DNA of 64,000 bases from DATFVJ01 sp963727015 (GTDB lineage: Bacteria; Actinomycetota; Actinomycetes; Streptosporangiales; Streptosporangiaceae). The notes beneath the pieces were generated by a model that saw only the letters and a program-made list of their open reading frames with translations, searched no databases and was not told where the DNA came from. The DNA is taken from NCBI GenBank assembly GCA_963727015.1, contig CAVSEV010000013.1, positions 124,001-188,000 of the forward strand. Reading direction: 5' to 3'. Positions 26,691-35,529 of the stretch are shown here, piece after piece (position 1 is the stretch's first letter; every line of letters begins with the position of its first letter). The position numbers and the translations under genes were made by a program.

Positions 26691-27149
26691 GCCGACTATC
26701 GAGCTGCCTGCCGAATTGGCACACCTCACCTCCGGTGACATTATAAATATCTCTCCCCACGGCCGCCGGATCACCGTGTTATGGAAAGGCTCCGCGACCC
26801 ATAACAGCCTTCTTCTGACGGAGCAGTGCGCTAACTGCCGTCTCATTTGTTCCCAGCCGCCAAAAAGACCGTGAGGATGCCTGGCTGTTCGGAAGAACCG
26901 TAGCGGCTTGAAACCGGACCAGCACGCACTTCGACATGCCCCAGTCCTAACCCGGCGATGGTCTCAAGCGCGGGAAGCAGGTCAGTGTCGCTGGAGAACA
27001 GGAGTCGCCTCCAGATCACCCTCGTGCACTTTTCTCATATAAACAATCAAGCTCGCAAAGGTCGCTCACCAAAGCCGGAGACCAGATGATTGTCATTGAG
27101 GGGACAGAATGCCGATGAGCACTTGTTACGAGCGGTGGAGGAGGGGCGG
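26691..27149. other. Intergenic, partly AT-richer
   Basis: The stretch 27035-27100 is AT-richer than its surroundings and may contain the amidase promoter. A GGAGGAGGGG ribosome site ends just before 27150. No gene was recognised. Confidence 0.4.
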
Positions 27150-28610
27150 ATGAACGTCGAGGAGTACTCTGAGCACGACGCGACCGGGCTCGCGCAACTG
27201 ATTCGCGCACGACAGGTGACCGCAGCGGAGGTTCAGCGGGCGGCGCGGGAGGCTATCCTGCGGGTGGATGACCGGCTGAACGCCATCGTGGGCGAGCCGT
27301 TCGAGCAGCCGCTAGCCTATCGCGAGGATGGGCCGTTCGCCGGCGTACCGTTCGTGGTCAAGGACTTGGTCTGCCACGCCGCAGGCGTCCCGCAGCGCGC
27401 GGGCACCCGGATGACCGGCGACGGAATCCGCTTGGACTACGACACTTCCCTCATGGCCCGCTTCCGCGCCGCGGGCCTGGCTACCATGGCGATCACCACC
27501 ACCCCGGAGTTCGGCTTCAACGCCAACACGGAGGCCTTGGCCTACGGCTCCACGCACAATCCCTGGGATCTTTCCCGAAGCCCGGGAGGCTCGAGCGGCG
27601 GCACCGCGGCGCTGGTCGCGGCGGGAGCCGTCCCGCTTGGCCACGGCAACGATGGGGGCGGCTCGATCCGCATCCCGGCTTCCTGCTGTGGCCTGGTGGG
27701 GCTGAAACCGACGCGGGGCCGCACCTCGCTCGGTCCCGACTACAGCGAGGCCGTGAGCGGCTTCGCGATCGAATTCGCGCTGACCCGGACCCTCCGCGAC
27801 TGCGCCTCACTGCTGGACGCCGTGGCCGGTCCAGCGCCCGGCGACCGCTACTACATTCGTGAGCCGGAGCGTCCCTGGAGTCACGAGCTCGGTGCTTCCC
27901 CAGGCCGCCTGCGGATTGCCTGCACAACGCACGCCTGGTCCGGTGTCCCGGTCGACAATGAGTGCCAGGCGGCGGTGCAGAAGGTGGCCGGAGAGCTGCA
28001 GAACCTAGGGCACGAGGTGGAGGAGGCATCCCCCAGCTTCGACTCCGAGGCCTTCCATTTGGCCAACGTGCGCATCTGGTGCGAGTTCCTGGCGGAGGGG
28101 ATCAGCGCCCTGTCCGGGGCTCTCAGCGTTCAGCCCAGCCGCGACAACCTGGAGGCGACCACCTTCGCCTGCTACGAGTACGGGCGCCAGCTGACCGCGC
28201 TCCAATGGGCGGAGGCGGGCGCGATCGTCAACCAGGTGAGCCGGAGCGTCGGTGACTTCTTCACCCGCTATGACCTCCTGCTCACGCCGACGATGGCGAC
28301 GCCGCCCTCCCCACTCGGGGTGCTCAACGCCAATGATCCCTCGCTCGATGCCGACGCCTGGACGCGTAAGATCTTCACTGTCTGTCCCTTCACCGGCCTC
28401 TTCAACGCGACCGGGCAGCCCGCCCTGAGCTTGCCGCTCTTCACGTCCTCCGATGGTCTGCCGGTGGGAGTCCAGCTGATCGGGCGGATGTGTGAGGAAG
28501 CCGTCTTGTTCAGGGTCGGCAGCCAGCTGGACAAGGCGCTGCCATGGGCGGCCCGCCGGCCCAGCGTCAACGCTGGCGCAGCGCAGGCGGCCGGCAAGGA
28601 CAGCAGCTGA
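27150..28610 (+). CDS. Amidase signature family enzyme
   Basis: ATG at 27150 follows GGAGGAGGGG. The 486-aa protein has the catalytic Lys in AGVPFVVKDLV, the Gly/Ser-rich signature RSPGGSSGGTAALVAAGAVP with the cis-Ser, and GHGNDGGGSIRIPASCCGLV with the nucleophile Ser in GGGSIR. GLKPTRGRTSLGP follows. The C-terminus has LPLFTSSDGLPVGVQLIGRM. It hydrolyses an amide or carbamoyl bond; the family is too diverse to name the substrate. It is cytoplasmic and monocistronic. Confidence 0.9.
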   Translation: MNVEEYSEHDATGLAQLIRARQVTAAEVQRAAREAILRVDDRLNAIVGEPFEQPLAYREDGPFAGVPFVVKDLVCHAAGVPQRAGTRMTGDGIRLDYDTSLMARFRAAGLATMAITTTPEFGFNANTEALAYGSTHNPWDLSRSPGGSSGGTAALVAAGAVPLGHGNDGGGSIRIPASCCGLVGLKPTRGRTSLGPDYSEAVSGFAIEFALTRTLRDCASLLDAVAGPAPGDRYYIREPERPWSHELGASPGRLRIACTTHAWSGVPVDNECQAAVQKVAGELQNLGHEVEEASPSFDSEAFHLANVRIWCEFLAEGISALSGALSVQPSRDNLEATTFACYEYGRQLTALQWAEAGAIVNQVSRSVGDFFTRYDLLLTPTMATPPSPLGVLNANDPSLDADAWTRKIFTVCPFTGLFNATGQPALSLPLFTSSDGLPVGVQLIGRMCEEAVLFRVGSQLDKALPWAARRPSVNAGAAQAAGKDSS

Positions 28611-28971
28611 ACGGCTCCGCGAAAGTGTCACTCTCAAGCCTGCCGACTCATCAACCGGACACACCCGAGCGCCCACCCACGGCGAGACCGCTGCCGACCT
28701 GGCTGACCCCAGCTTCCCAGCGCCGCCGTATCCAACGGCGTCACGCGAACGCGAGGACTCTATTCAGGAGATGGGTCTAGGTCGCGTCGGCCAAGGAGCG
28801 CCCGCGGCGACTTAGGGCTGCGGCGGTCACGGCGACCAGGCACAAGGCGAGCAGCGCCGCAGCGATGGCTGGCCAGGCGCTGACCCGCAGGACGACCAGG
28901 GCACCTCCAAGCGTTCGCCGGCGCTTGCCATGGCCAGCAGCCGACCTCGAAGACCGGCCTGGCGCATCACC
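28611..28971. other. IS630 left flank; possible membrane-tail remnant
   Basis: A minus-strand frame ending at 28777 contains AWPAIAAALLALCLVAVTAA followed by LSRRGRSLADAT, one hydrophobic helix with a basic tail. It has no start of its own and is cut by the insertion at 28977. It may be the tail of a gene disrupted by the IS. Confidence 0.3.
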
Positions 28972-29003
28972 CTTAGTGGGTAGTCCCGTAAGTTCGTCGG
29001 GGG

Positions 29004-29336
29004 TCAGGGTTCGTGCCCGAGGCCGGCGAGGTGGACGGTGCAGGCGGTGTCGAGTGCTTCCTGGGGAGTGCCGACGGGAAGTCCGGTGAGCAGGACGGCG
29101 TCTTCGTAGGATTCGCGGGTGGCGGAGTAGATGGCGAAGCCGAAGGAGTGGGCGGAGCCGCCGTAGCGCAGCCGAAACAGCGGGAGCTGCTCGCCGCTGG
29201 GCAGGACGCCGGTGACGTAGGCGAAGCCGCCGCGGCAGGTGACCTGGACTTTGTCCAGCTGGGGCCATTGCTTTTCGGCGTGGTCCAGCAGCCGCAAGGT
29301 GATGGAGCTGCGGGTCGAGGCCGGGATGGCGGGCAT
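29004..29336 (-). CDS. Accessory protein inside the IS630 element
   Basis: The 110-aa protein starts MPAIPASTRSSITLRLLDHA (ATG at 29336, alternative 29345). It continues GGFAYVTGVLPSGEQLPLFR, LRYGGSAHSFGFAIYSATRE and LTGLPVGTPQEALDTACTVH. It has no DNA-binding motif that I recognise. Its beta-rich centre and helical C-terminus look like a small globular protein. It is divergent from the transposase and enclosed by the inverted repeats, so it travels with the element. It may act as a transposition regulator or as cargo; both are inference. Confidence 0.7.
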   Translation of the reverse strand: MPAIPASTRSSITLRLLDHAEKQWPQLDKVQVTCRGGFAYVTGVLPSGEQLPLFRLRYGGSAHSFGFAIYSATRESYEDAVLLTGLPVGTPQEALDTACTVHLAGLGHEP

Positions 29337-29393
29337 GCGCCCCATTGTGCCGGCTGGCGCATCCGCGCTGGTTATGATCACGTGCCCGGAAGG

Positions 29394-29411
29394 AATTACA
29401 TCGTTGTAATT
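29394..29411. promoter_or_regulatory. Palindrome between the two divergent IS genes
   Basis: AATTACA and TGTAATT face each other across TCGT. The site sits 17 bp before the transposase start and 58 bp before the accessory gene, in an AT-rich island. It is a possible operator or the outer part of overlapping promoters. Confidence 0.5.
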
Positions 29412-29427
29412 TAATCCGGGAGCTGGC

Positions 29428-30600
29428 ATGGCGATGCCTGCCGCGGTGCCGGTCACGCTGACCGCCGCCGAGCGCAAGACACTGAAGCAACGGGTCCGGG
29501 GAGCGAAGACGTGCTGGCGGGACCGGCTGCGGGCGCAGATCGTGCTGGCCGCCGCGCGCGGCCGGGATAACGCCCGGATCGCCGCTGACCTGGGGGTTAC
29601 CGCCGATACGGTGCGCAAGTGGCGGGGCCGGTTCGCGGAGCGGGGGATGCCGGGGCTGGGAGACCTGCCCCGGTCCGGGCGGCCGCGGCGGATCAGCGAG
29701 ACGGACCGGGCCGCGGTGGTCGCGCTGGCCTGCCAGCTGCCCGCCGCGACTGGGGTGCCGCTGTCCCGCTGGACCGGCCCGGAGCTGGCCGCCGAACTGA
29801 CCGCGCAGGGCCTGGTCAGCGCGCCCATGTCGGTGACGTCGCTGCTGCGGATCCTGGCGCAGAACCCGGTCAGGCCGTGGCAGTACCAGTCCTGGATCTT
29901 CCCCCGTGACCCGGACTTCGAGACGAAGGCGAAGGTGATCCTGGACCTCTACCAGGGGTTCTACGGCGGCAAGCCGCTCGGCCCCGGCGACCGGCTGCTG
30001 TCCATCGACGCCAAGCCGTCCATCCAGGCCCGCGGCCGCATCCACCAGACCCTGCCCGCCGCACCCGGCAGGCCCGCCCGCGTGGAGCACGAATACGTCC
30101 GTCACGGTGCGCTCGCACTGCTCGCCGGCCTCGACGTGCGAACCGGGAAAGTATTCGCCTCCACCCCGGGAACCACGGGAATCACCCCGTTCATGGACCT
30201 CGCCGGCAAGGTGATGGCCCGTCCGGAGTACCGGGACGCGTCCCGTGTGTTCATCATCGTCGACAACGGCTCGGACCATCGCGGCCAGGCCGCCATCGAC
30301 CGGCTCCGCAAAGCGCACCCCAACGCGACCATGATCCACACCCCGGTCCACGCCTCCTGGCTGAACCAGATCGAGATCTTCTTCTCCATCATCCAGAAGA
30401 AAGTCGTCTCGCCCAATGACTTCGCCAGCCTGGACCAGCTATCCGAAACCCTGCTCGCCTTCGTCGACCGCTACAACCAGACCGCGCGGCCGTTCAACTG
30501 GAAGTTCACCGCCAGCGACCTCACCGACCTGCTCCGCCGCATCAGCGAACCGGAGCAGCAAGCCACCACCCAGCAAACCGATCTTGTCCAGGCAGCCTGA
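29428..30600 (+). CDS. IS630-family DDE transposase
   Basis: 390 aa. The N-terminus has a helix-turn-helix region (NARIAADLGVTADTVRKWRG, RFAERGMPGLGDLPRSGRPR). The catalytic domain has the first Asp in RLLSIDAKPSIQARG, the second in RVFIIVDNGSDHRG and the Glu in HASWLNQIEIFFSIIQKKVV. All three acidic residues are present and the frame is unbroken, so it may be active. ATG at 29428 and 29434 are both usable, with GGGAG upstream. Confidence 0.93.
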   Translation: MAMPAAVPVTLTAAERKTLKQRVRGAKTCWRDRLRAQIVLAAARGRDNARIAADLGVTADTVRKWRGRFAERGMPGLGDLPRSGRPRRISETDRAAVVALACQLPAATGVPLSRWTGPELAAELTAQGLVSAPMSVTSLLRILAQNPVRPWQYQSWIFPRDPDFETKAKVILDLYQGFYGGKPLGPGDRLLSIDAKPSIQARGRIHQTLPAAPGRPARVEHEYVRHGALALLAGLDVRTGKVFASTPGTTGITPFMDLAGKVMARPEYRDASRVFIIVDNGSDHRGQAAIDRLRKAHPNATMIHTPVHASWLNQIEIFFSIIQKKVVSPNDFASLDQLSETLLAFVDRYNQTARPFNWKFTASDLTDLLRRISEPEQQATTQQTDLVQAA

Positions 30601-30664
30601 CACCCCCGACGAATTTACGGCGTCACCCACTTAGTCTTAAGGGCTGGCGGCAGTCGGTCCCCGG

Positions 30665-31207
30665 CTAGAACGGCCCGAGTGCGGCGTCGCTCAACGCGGT
30701 GAAGGCGATGACGCCCACCATGATGCAGAACGCACCACTCGCGACGAAGCTGCCCCACAGTCGCGCCGGCGTACGGCTCTGCCCACTGAAATAGCGGCGG
30801 CCGTTGAGGAGGGCGGCCTGCAGCAGGTAGAGGGCGTAGCCGAGCACGGCAACGGCCATCGCGGCCACTCCCCAATCGAAGACAACAGCCATCAGGCCTG
30901 CCATCGCGAAGGCGCCGTTGGCGAACCCCGTCTCCCACTGGAAGAACGGCGTTGCCTGCCCTGCCGCATCCAGACGCTTGGCGTCCTCCTGCCAGACCAG
31001 GACGTGGCGCACCCAGCTGACCAGGCCGATGACGACGTAGGCGATGGTGATGGCGGTGAGCGCCCGCTTGCTGTCGCTGCCCAGGTAGTAGAACGCCACT
31101 GCCACGCCCGCACCACCGGCGATGTAGGTCAGGATCATCAGAAAGCGAGCCACCCCGTTGTCCCCCGTTCGACTGGCGCCGCCCCCCGTCGAGGCCTGGC
31201 CTGCCAA
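30665..31207 (-). CDS. Multi-pass membrane protein, DUF6790-like
   Basis: Up to 180 aa with about five hydrophobic segments (MILTYIAGGAGVAVAFYYLG, ALTAITIAYVVIGLVSWVRH, ANGAFAMAGLMAVVFDWGVA, AAMAVAVLGYALYLLQAALL, SFVASGAFCIMVGVIAFTAL). TTG at 31207 has a GAGG upstream; GTG at 31153 (VARFLMIL) with GGGGGA may be the better start. It ends 35 bp from the IS630 end. Function unknown; the DUF6790 resemblance is from pattern memory. Confidence 0.65.
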   Translation of the reverse strand: MAGQASTGGGASRTGDNGVARFLMILTYIAGGAGVAVAFYYLGSDSKRALTAITIAYVVIGLVSWVRHVLVWQEDAKRLDAAGQATPFFQWETGFANGAFAMAGLMAVVFDWGVAAMAVAVLGYALYLLQAALLNGRRYFSGQSRTPARLWGSFVASGAFCIMVGVIAFTALSDAALGPF

Positions 31208-31456
31208 TCATCCTCGTCCTTAGGCACATAAAATCCCTTTGGGCGCGCCGTCGACGGCCAACCGGCTGCCCGGTGCCGGGCAATGCCAGGCACTGCCACC
31301 CCGTGCCAATGCAGACGAGCAAACACGAGCCGGGCAGACGATGGAGAGCCCGCGCGGAATCTTCCCGCGCATGGTCACCGCTCGTGTCACCCGGGCAATG
31401 ACAATGGAACGCGGGAAGGCGCCGGTGAGGGAGAGCCGCCCGGTCAGCGCAGCCTC
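31208..31456. other. Intergenic
   Basis: No gene recognised. The string AATGCAGACGAGCAAACACG near 31309 has a close relative near 44823, close to the right integrase remnant. Confidence 0.35.
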
Positions 31457-31600
31457 CGTGTGCTGGGCGACAGGTTCCACGCCGGGTTCTGGGGCAGACG
31501 GGCGGCGGTCAGATGGCGGTGACAGTGCGCGCAGCCGTTAAGATCCGGTCGGCAATTTCCCTGACTGTGGCGGCGGCGCGGGCCCGTTCGTCGTCCCCGG
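31457..31600. repeat. Dispersed repeat, copy A (~140 bp)
   Basis: Shares most of its sequence, in the same orientation, with 34256-34396, including CAGTGCGCGCAGCCGTTAAG and TTCCCTGACTGTGGC. Small indels distinguish the copies. No coding sense is apparent in either. Confidence 0.75.
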
Positions 31601-32003
31601 CCCAGCTCGCTACCTGCGGGAACGCCGAGGTTGTCCAACTTCATGTTCGCCAGGGACGGACGCGTCTTGGCGGGCGACGCCGCGAAGGTCGCCCTTCACG
31701 CGAGGACGTCCACACCGACGAGAAGACCGGCAGCCCGCGGCGAACGTGCTGCGCTACAGCTACGAGGACGGGCAGGACCGGCACGTGGTGACCGCGACCA
31801 CAACATGCTCGCCCACCGGCACGGTGCTTGGTCGCAGGCCGCGTCCCCGTCCCGGTGCCCGGCTCAGGCGCGGATGCTCACGCCTAGCGTGAGCTGTCCC
31901 GGACAGCACGTTCAGCGCCGCGACTTGGCGGCGGTCAGCGAGCGAACCGTACCGAGAGCGATGCGACTGGTGCCGGGCCGGTCACGTCAGGCAGGCTTTG
32001 GCT
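31601..32003. other. No supported gene
   Basis: Short frames only. The segment just before 32004 has no strong purine-rich ribosome site. Confidence 0.35.
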
Positions 32004-33551
32004 ATGACTGTGGGGACAGGGCCCAGGCAGCGGCTGACCCTCGCGGTGGCATGCATGGCTCAGGGCATGATGGTGCTCGACGTCCTGATCGTGAGCGTCG
32101 CCCTTCCGGCCATGCAGCATGAGCTGCACCTGTCGCCCGCCGGATTGGAATGGGTGGTCAGTGGCTACGCCCTGGCCCTGGCTGCTTTGATACCGACAGG
32201 CGGCGCGCTGGGTGATCATTTCGGGCGCAAGCGCATTTTCGTGAGCGGAGTCACCCTGTTCACGCTTGCCTCAGTCGGCTGTGCTTTGTCGGTTTCGGGC
32301 GCAATGCTGATCGGCTTCCGGGTGATCCAGGGAATCGGCGGCGCCGTCATGTCATCGTTGACCCTCTCACTGATCTCTGAGGCTTACCCTCCGGATGCGA
32401 GGACCGGTCCGATCGGGTTGTGGGCCGCGGTGAGCGGCCTGGCCGTCGCAGGCGGCAGCGTGCTCGGCGGCTTGCTGCTCAGCGTGTTTCCCTGGTCATC
32501 GATCTTCTGGGTCAATGTCCCGATCGGGGTAGTGACCGTGGTCATCTGCCTGGTCGCGGTCACCGAGTCCCGGGAGCCGGTACCCCGCTCCTTCGATGTT
32601 GCGGGGGTCGCGCTGAGTGCGTTCGGCCTGCTGCTGCTGACCTTCGGGTTGGTCGATTCCGCTGACGCCGGCTGGCATTCGCCGGTTGTGGCTGCCTGCG
32701 CCGCCGTCGGCATCGTGTTCTTGGTTGCTTTCTTTGCGTGGGAGCGCAGGGCCGCGGCCCCGATGGTCCCGCCGGCATTGCTGCGAACCCCGAGCTTCAG
32801 CCGGGCATGTACGGTGTACCTCCTGGCCTACCTGGCCTTCTCGGGATTCATTTACTACGTCACGCTGTTCTTCCAGAACATTGAGGGATGGTCCGCGCTG
32901 CGCACCGGCCTGTCCTGGCTGTCCTTCTGCATTCCGTACTTCGTCGTGGCCCAGCTCGGAAAGCGGCTGGCACGATGGCTGCCGGTGGCCTGGGCGGTGG
33001 GGGCGGGCTGCCTCATCGCTGCCGCGGGCATGCTCGGGATGAGCCAGCTGAAAACGACGACACCGTTTGCGTGGCCAGCAGCGTGCTACATCGTGGTTGG
33101 AGTGGGCTTCGGCCTGATGGTCCCAGCGGGTTCATCTGCGGCCATGGCCGAGGTTCCCGCGGGATCGTCCGGGATCGGGTCAGCCCTGTTCAACTCCTGC
33201 CGCCAGATCGGCACCGCGATGGGACTGGCGATCCTGGGATCCATCGCCGCCAGTGCGATCTTGGCCGACTGGCACCGGCGGGCCGGATTTCTCCCGTCGG
33301 CCGAACGGCAGCAGGCAGCGCGGTTCGGTGCTGACGTTGCGGGAGGTCAGGTTCACCTGGTCGCCGCGTCCGTCGGGCGGGACGCGCTCTACCCAGCGGC
33401 TGCCTCATTCCTTCGGGGCTTCGAGTTCGCCCTGCTTCTGGCTGGCGTGATCATTGCCGCCGCCGGCGTCGTGGGCTTCCGGGGCCTACGACATCTTCAG
33501 ATGCTCGGGTCCCCGCAACCCCGGACGACGGATGTGAGCGCGAACAGGTGA
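32004..33551 (+). CDS. MFS drug-efflux transporter, DHA2 (EmrB/QacA) type
   Basis: 515 aa with about 14 hydrophobic helices. Motif C-like and motif A features are seen: MVLDVLIVSVALPAMQHELH in helix 1, GGALGDHFGRKRIFVSGVTL between helices 2 and 3, and RVIQGIGGAVMSSLTLSLIS. The second half has AGSSAAMAEVPAGSSGIGSA and FNSCRQIGTAMGLAILGSIA. It exports drugs or metabolites with proton antiport. ATG at 32004 is chosen (TTG at 31998 is possible). A TetR-like tail fragment downstream may be the ruin of its regulator. Confidence 0.9.
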   Translation: MTVGTGPRQRLTLAVACMAQGMMVLDVLIVSVALPAMQHELHLSPAGLEWVVSGYALALAALIPTGGALGDHFGRKRIFVSGVTLFTLASVGCALSVSGAMLIGFRVIQGIGGAVMSSLTLSLISEAYPPDARTGPIGLWAAVSGLAVAGGSVLGGLLLSVFPWSSIFWVNVPIGVVTVVICLVAVTESREPVPRSFDVAGVALSAFGLLLLTFGLVDSADAGWHSPVVAACAAVGIVFLVAFFAWERRAAAPMVPPALLRTPSFSRACTVYLLAYLAFSGFIYYVTLFFQNIEGWSALRTGLSWLSFCIPYFVVAQLGKRLARWLPVAWAVGAGCLIAAAGMLGMSQLKTTTPFAWPAACYIVVGVGFGLMVPAGSSAAMAEVPAGSSGIGSALFNSCRQIGTAMGLAILGSIAASAILADWHRRAGFLPSAERQQAARFGADVAGGQVHLVAASVGRDALYPAAASFLRGFEFALLLAGVIIAAAGVVGFRGLRHLQMLGSPQPRTTDVSANR

Positions 33552-33857
33552 ACCTGGTAACGCTGATCGCCGCGCGGGTGCGGAGATGCCGGCCTGTTGC
33601 GGGCTCATGCTGCCACGACCTCGTCGTCCGGCTGGGTGACCGAGGTGCTGGGGGCGCGCGGCGGAAGAGCGGTCGCGATGTAGATCCCGGCCAAGCAAGA
33701 CATCGCGCTGTCCCGGTTCAGCGACGGGGTGGTATAGCTTGCACCGGCGCGATCGCCATCGGCTGCCGGGCGGCGACGGTCCACGAGCTCGGGGGCTGGG
33801 TGCTGGCCAGCCAGACCGGGCGGCGAAGGACGCGAACTTTACAGGGTTCCGAGCCGC

Positions 33858-34133
33858 ATGTTCGCGGCCAACCCCGACCTCGGGGCCCTGCGCACGGCCC
33901 CGATGGCCGCCACGGTCCGCGAAGGCGCGGCCATGATCGCGGCCGACACTGGCAGCACCCCCGACGCCATCGCCCCCCGGCTGGCAGCGGCCGCAGCCGC
34001 CGCGATCGCGATGGAGATCATCGACACTGAGCCTGGCGCAGAACGCGAGCAGGCCGTCGCAGCCGCGATGCGCTTCCTCGAGGCCGGGACCGCGGCACTC
34101 CGATCACGGGCCGGCCGCGCAGCCCTCCTCTGA
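33858..34133 (+). pseudogene. TetR-family C-terminal remnant
   Basis: The 91-aa frame MFAANPDLGALRTAPMAATV, REGAAMIAADTGSTPDAIAP and AIAMEIIDTEPGAEREQAVA looks like the ligand-binding helices of an actinobacterial TetR protein. The DNA-binding domain is missing. Its place after the MFS gene fits a lost local repressor. Confidence 0.4.
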
Positions 34134-34255
34134 AAGACGCGGATCTGCGTCCGGGGCATCCGGCGGCCCGGGGACGCCGCGCCGCGTGCACCGGTCTGGG
34201 TGGCGGCGGTTCGCGGTGCTCTATCCGCGGGCTGCCGCCCGGTCACCGCGGCCTA

Positions 34256-34396
34256 CGTGTGCTTGGCGACAGGTTCCGCGGCGGGTTCTGGGGCAGGCGC
34301 GCGGCGGTCAGCTGGCGGGTGACAGTGCGCGCAGCCGTTAAGATCCAGTCGGCATTTCCCTGACTGTGGCGCGGCGCGGGCCCGGTCGTCGCCGGT
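34256..34396. repeat. Dispersed repeat, copy B (~140 bp)
   Basis: Counterpart of 31457-31600, same orientation, about 2.8 kb away. Confidence 0.75.
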
Positions 34397-34433
34397 GTGA
34401 TCGGCCATGGCTAGCGCGGGTGTCAGGGTGAGG

Positions 34434-34477
34434 GCGCCGATTGAGCTAATCTCAGGCCAGCCACGGCAACGAAAATG
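34434..34477. repeat. Copy of the hipB upstream segment
   Basis: Nearly the same as 41025-41067 (three substitutions and one indel), including TAATCTCAGGCCAG. The palindromes that flank it near hipB are not present here. Confidence 0.7.
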
Positions 34478-34620
34478 CGTGCCCCGGGCGGCTGCGAAAG
34501 CATCACGTGCTCCAAAAGATGATCTTGTTCGCTTCGCCGCATTCCGTGCGGAACCCCGGCAACCCGGCCCCGTACGCGATCTCTTGATGGCCATGCTCGC
34601 GTTTCCTCCTGGGGCCCGAG

Positions 34621-35268
34621 TCAGTCGTGGGCGGCCAGTTCGGTCGGCTCGCGGCTGAGCGACGGCACTGCCGGCGCCCGGTGGACAAGTGCCGCGATGC
34701 CGATGGCAATGAATGCTAGGAACTGCGGGAACGGCAACGCGCCGCGGAATGCGGCGTACTGGCCCAGCAGCAGAACCGTCGCGATCAGGAAGGTGTACCC
34801 CGTCCACCTAGGTAGCTCGCGGGTACGCAGGATCGTCACGGCGATGCAGCCCATCGCAGCTGGTGCTAGCAAAGCGAAGTACGCGGTGCCGAGACCGTCT
34901 GCCCAGTGCTGGACGCCCAAGTACCAGCCGGGCAGGCGGGGGGCGCCGAGCAGCGTGCTGGTCACGGATAGGTCGCACGTTGTCGACGCGATGCCCAGCG
35001 CGCTGCCGACCAGGTACAGCGCTCGGCCCACCCAGGCCAGATCCGTGTCCAGGGTGCGGACGAGGAGCTCGACCGCGGCCAGCCCGGCCGCGATGGACAG
35101 CGTAATCAGCCAGGTCGAGGCGAACCACGCCGCCCGGTGCGCCGACGCCGTGGCCATGACGTCGGTGGCCGAACCGCCCCAAGCCGGCAGGATCGGCGGG
35201 TCGAGGACGCCGGCGACGAAGAACACGCCGGACAGGACGAACAGGATGCCCATGGCGCGATAACGCAT
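34621..35268 (-). CDS. Integral membrane protein, 215 aa
   Basis: About seven hydrophobic segments, beginning MGILFVLSGVFFVAGVLDPP, then STWLITLSIAAGLAAVELLV, ALYLVGSALGIASTT, GTAYFALLAPAAMGCIAVTI, YTFLIATVLLLGQYAAF and FLAFIAIGIAALVH. The pattern is like small DUF4386-type proteins, but I cannot assign it. It is the last gene of a coupled trio; its ATG at 35268 directly follows the TGA of the gene before. Confidence 0.65.
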   Translation of the reverse strand: MRYRAMGILFVLSGVFFVAGVLDPPILPAWGGSATDVMATASAHRAAWFASTWLITLSIAAGLAAVELLVRTLDTDLAWVGRALYLVGSALGIASTTCDLSVTSTLLGAPRLPGWYLGVQHWADGLGTAYFALLAPAAMGCIAVTILRTRELPRWTGYTFLIATVLLLGQYAAFRGALPFPQFLAFIAIGIAALVHRAPAVPSLSREPTELAAHD

Positions 35269-35529
35269 TCAGTCCTCCTCCGATGATCTCATCGGGGAGC
35301 CGGCGCGGTCAGCCAGGTGGCCGGGCAGCCGGGTGATGTCGTGTATCGGCGAGTGGGCCGACAGCAGGACGTCGCACGGGAACCCGGCCACGCCGGCGAG
35401 AAGGCCCCACCGGCCGGCCGTGCGGACCGCCCAGGGCAGCGGCGCGGGCACCGCGCGCCGCAGCCAGCTGGCTGTCAGCGCGGGGCGCGAGGTGGCTGTC
35501 AGCGCGGGGCGCGAGCTTGCCGTCCTCAT
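35269..35529 (-). CDS. Small protein coupled to its neighbours, 86 aa
   Basis: ATG at 35529 overlaps the stop of the upstream gene as ATGA, and its own TGA abuts the next ATG, so it is likely translated by coupling. The N-terminus has a duplicated unit, SRPALTATSRPALTAS, from a 24-bp direct repeat. The middle has WGLLAGVAGFPCDVLLSAHS. Function unknown. Confidence 0.5.
   Translation of the reverse strand: MRTASSRPALTATSRPALTASWLRRAVPAPLPWAVRTAGRWGLLAGVAGFPCDVLLSAHSPIHDITRLPGHLADRAGSPMRSSEED

Larger units (their letters stand above)
28977..30629 (+). mobile_element. IS630-family insertion sequence with two genes
   Basis: Ends are imperfect inverted repeats: the left begins TGGGTAGTCCCGTAAGTTCG, and the complement of the right end begins TGGGTGACGCCGTAAATTCG; both continue TCGGGGGT. 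CTTAG stands directly outside both ends (28972-28976 and 30630-30634), containing the TA that this family duplicates. The 1,653-bp element holds a plus-strand DDE transposase and a minus-strand accessory gene. Both stop codons (TGA at 29004-29006 on the minus strand, and at 30598-30600) fall inside the terminal repeats at mirror positions. Confidence 0.85.
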
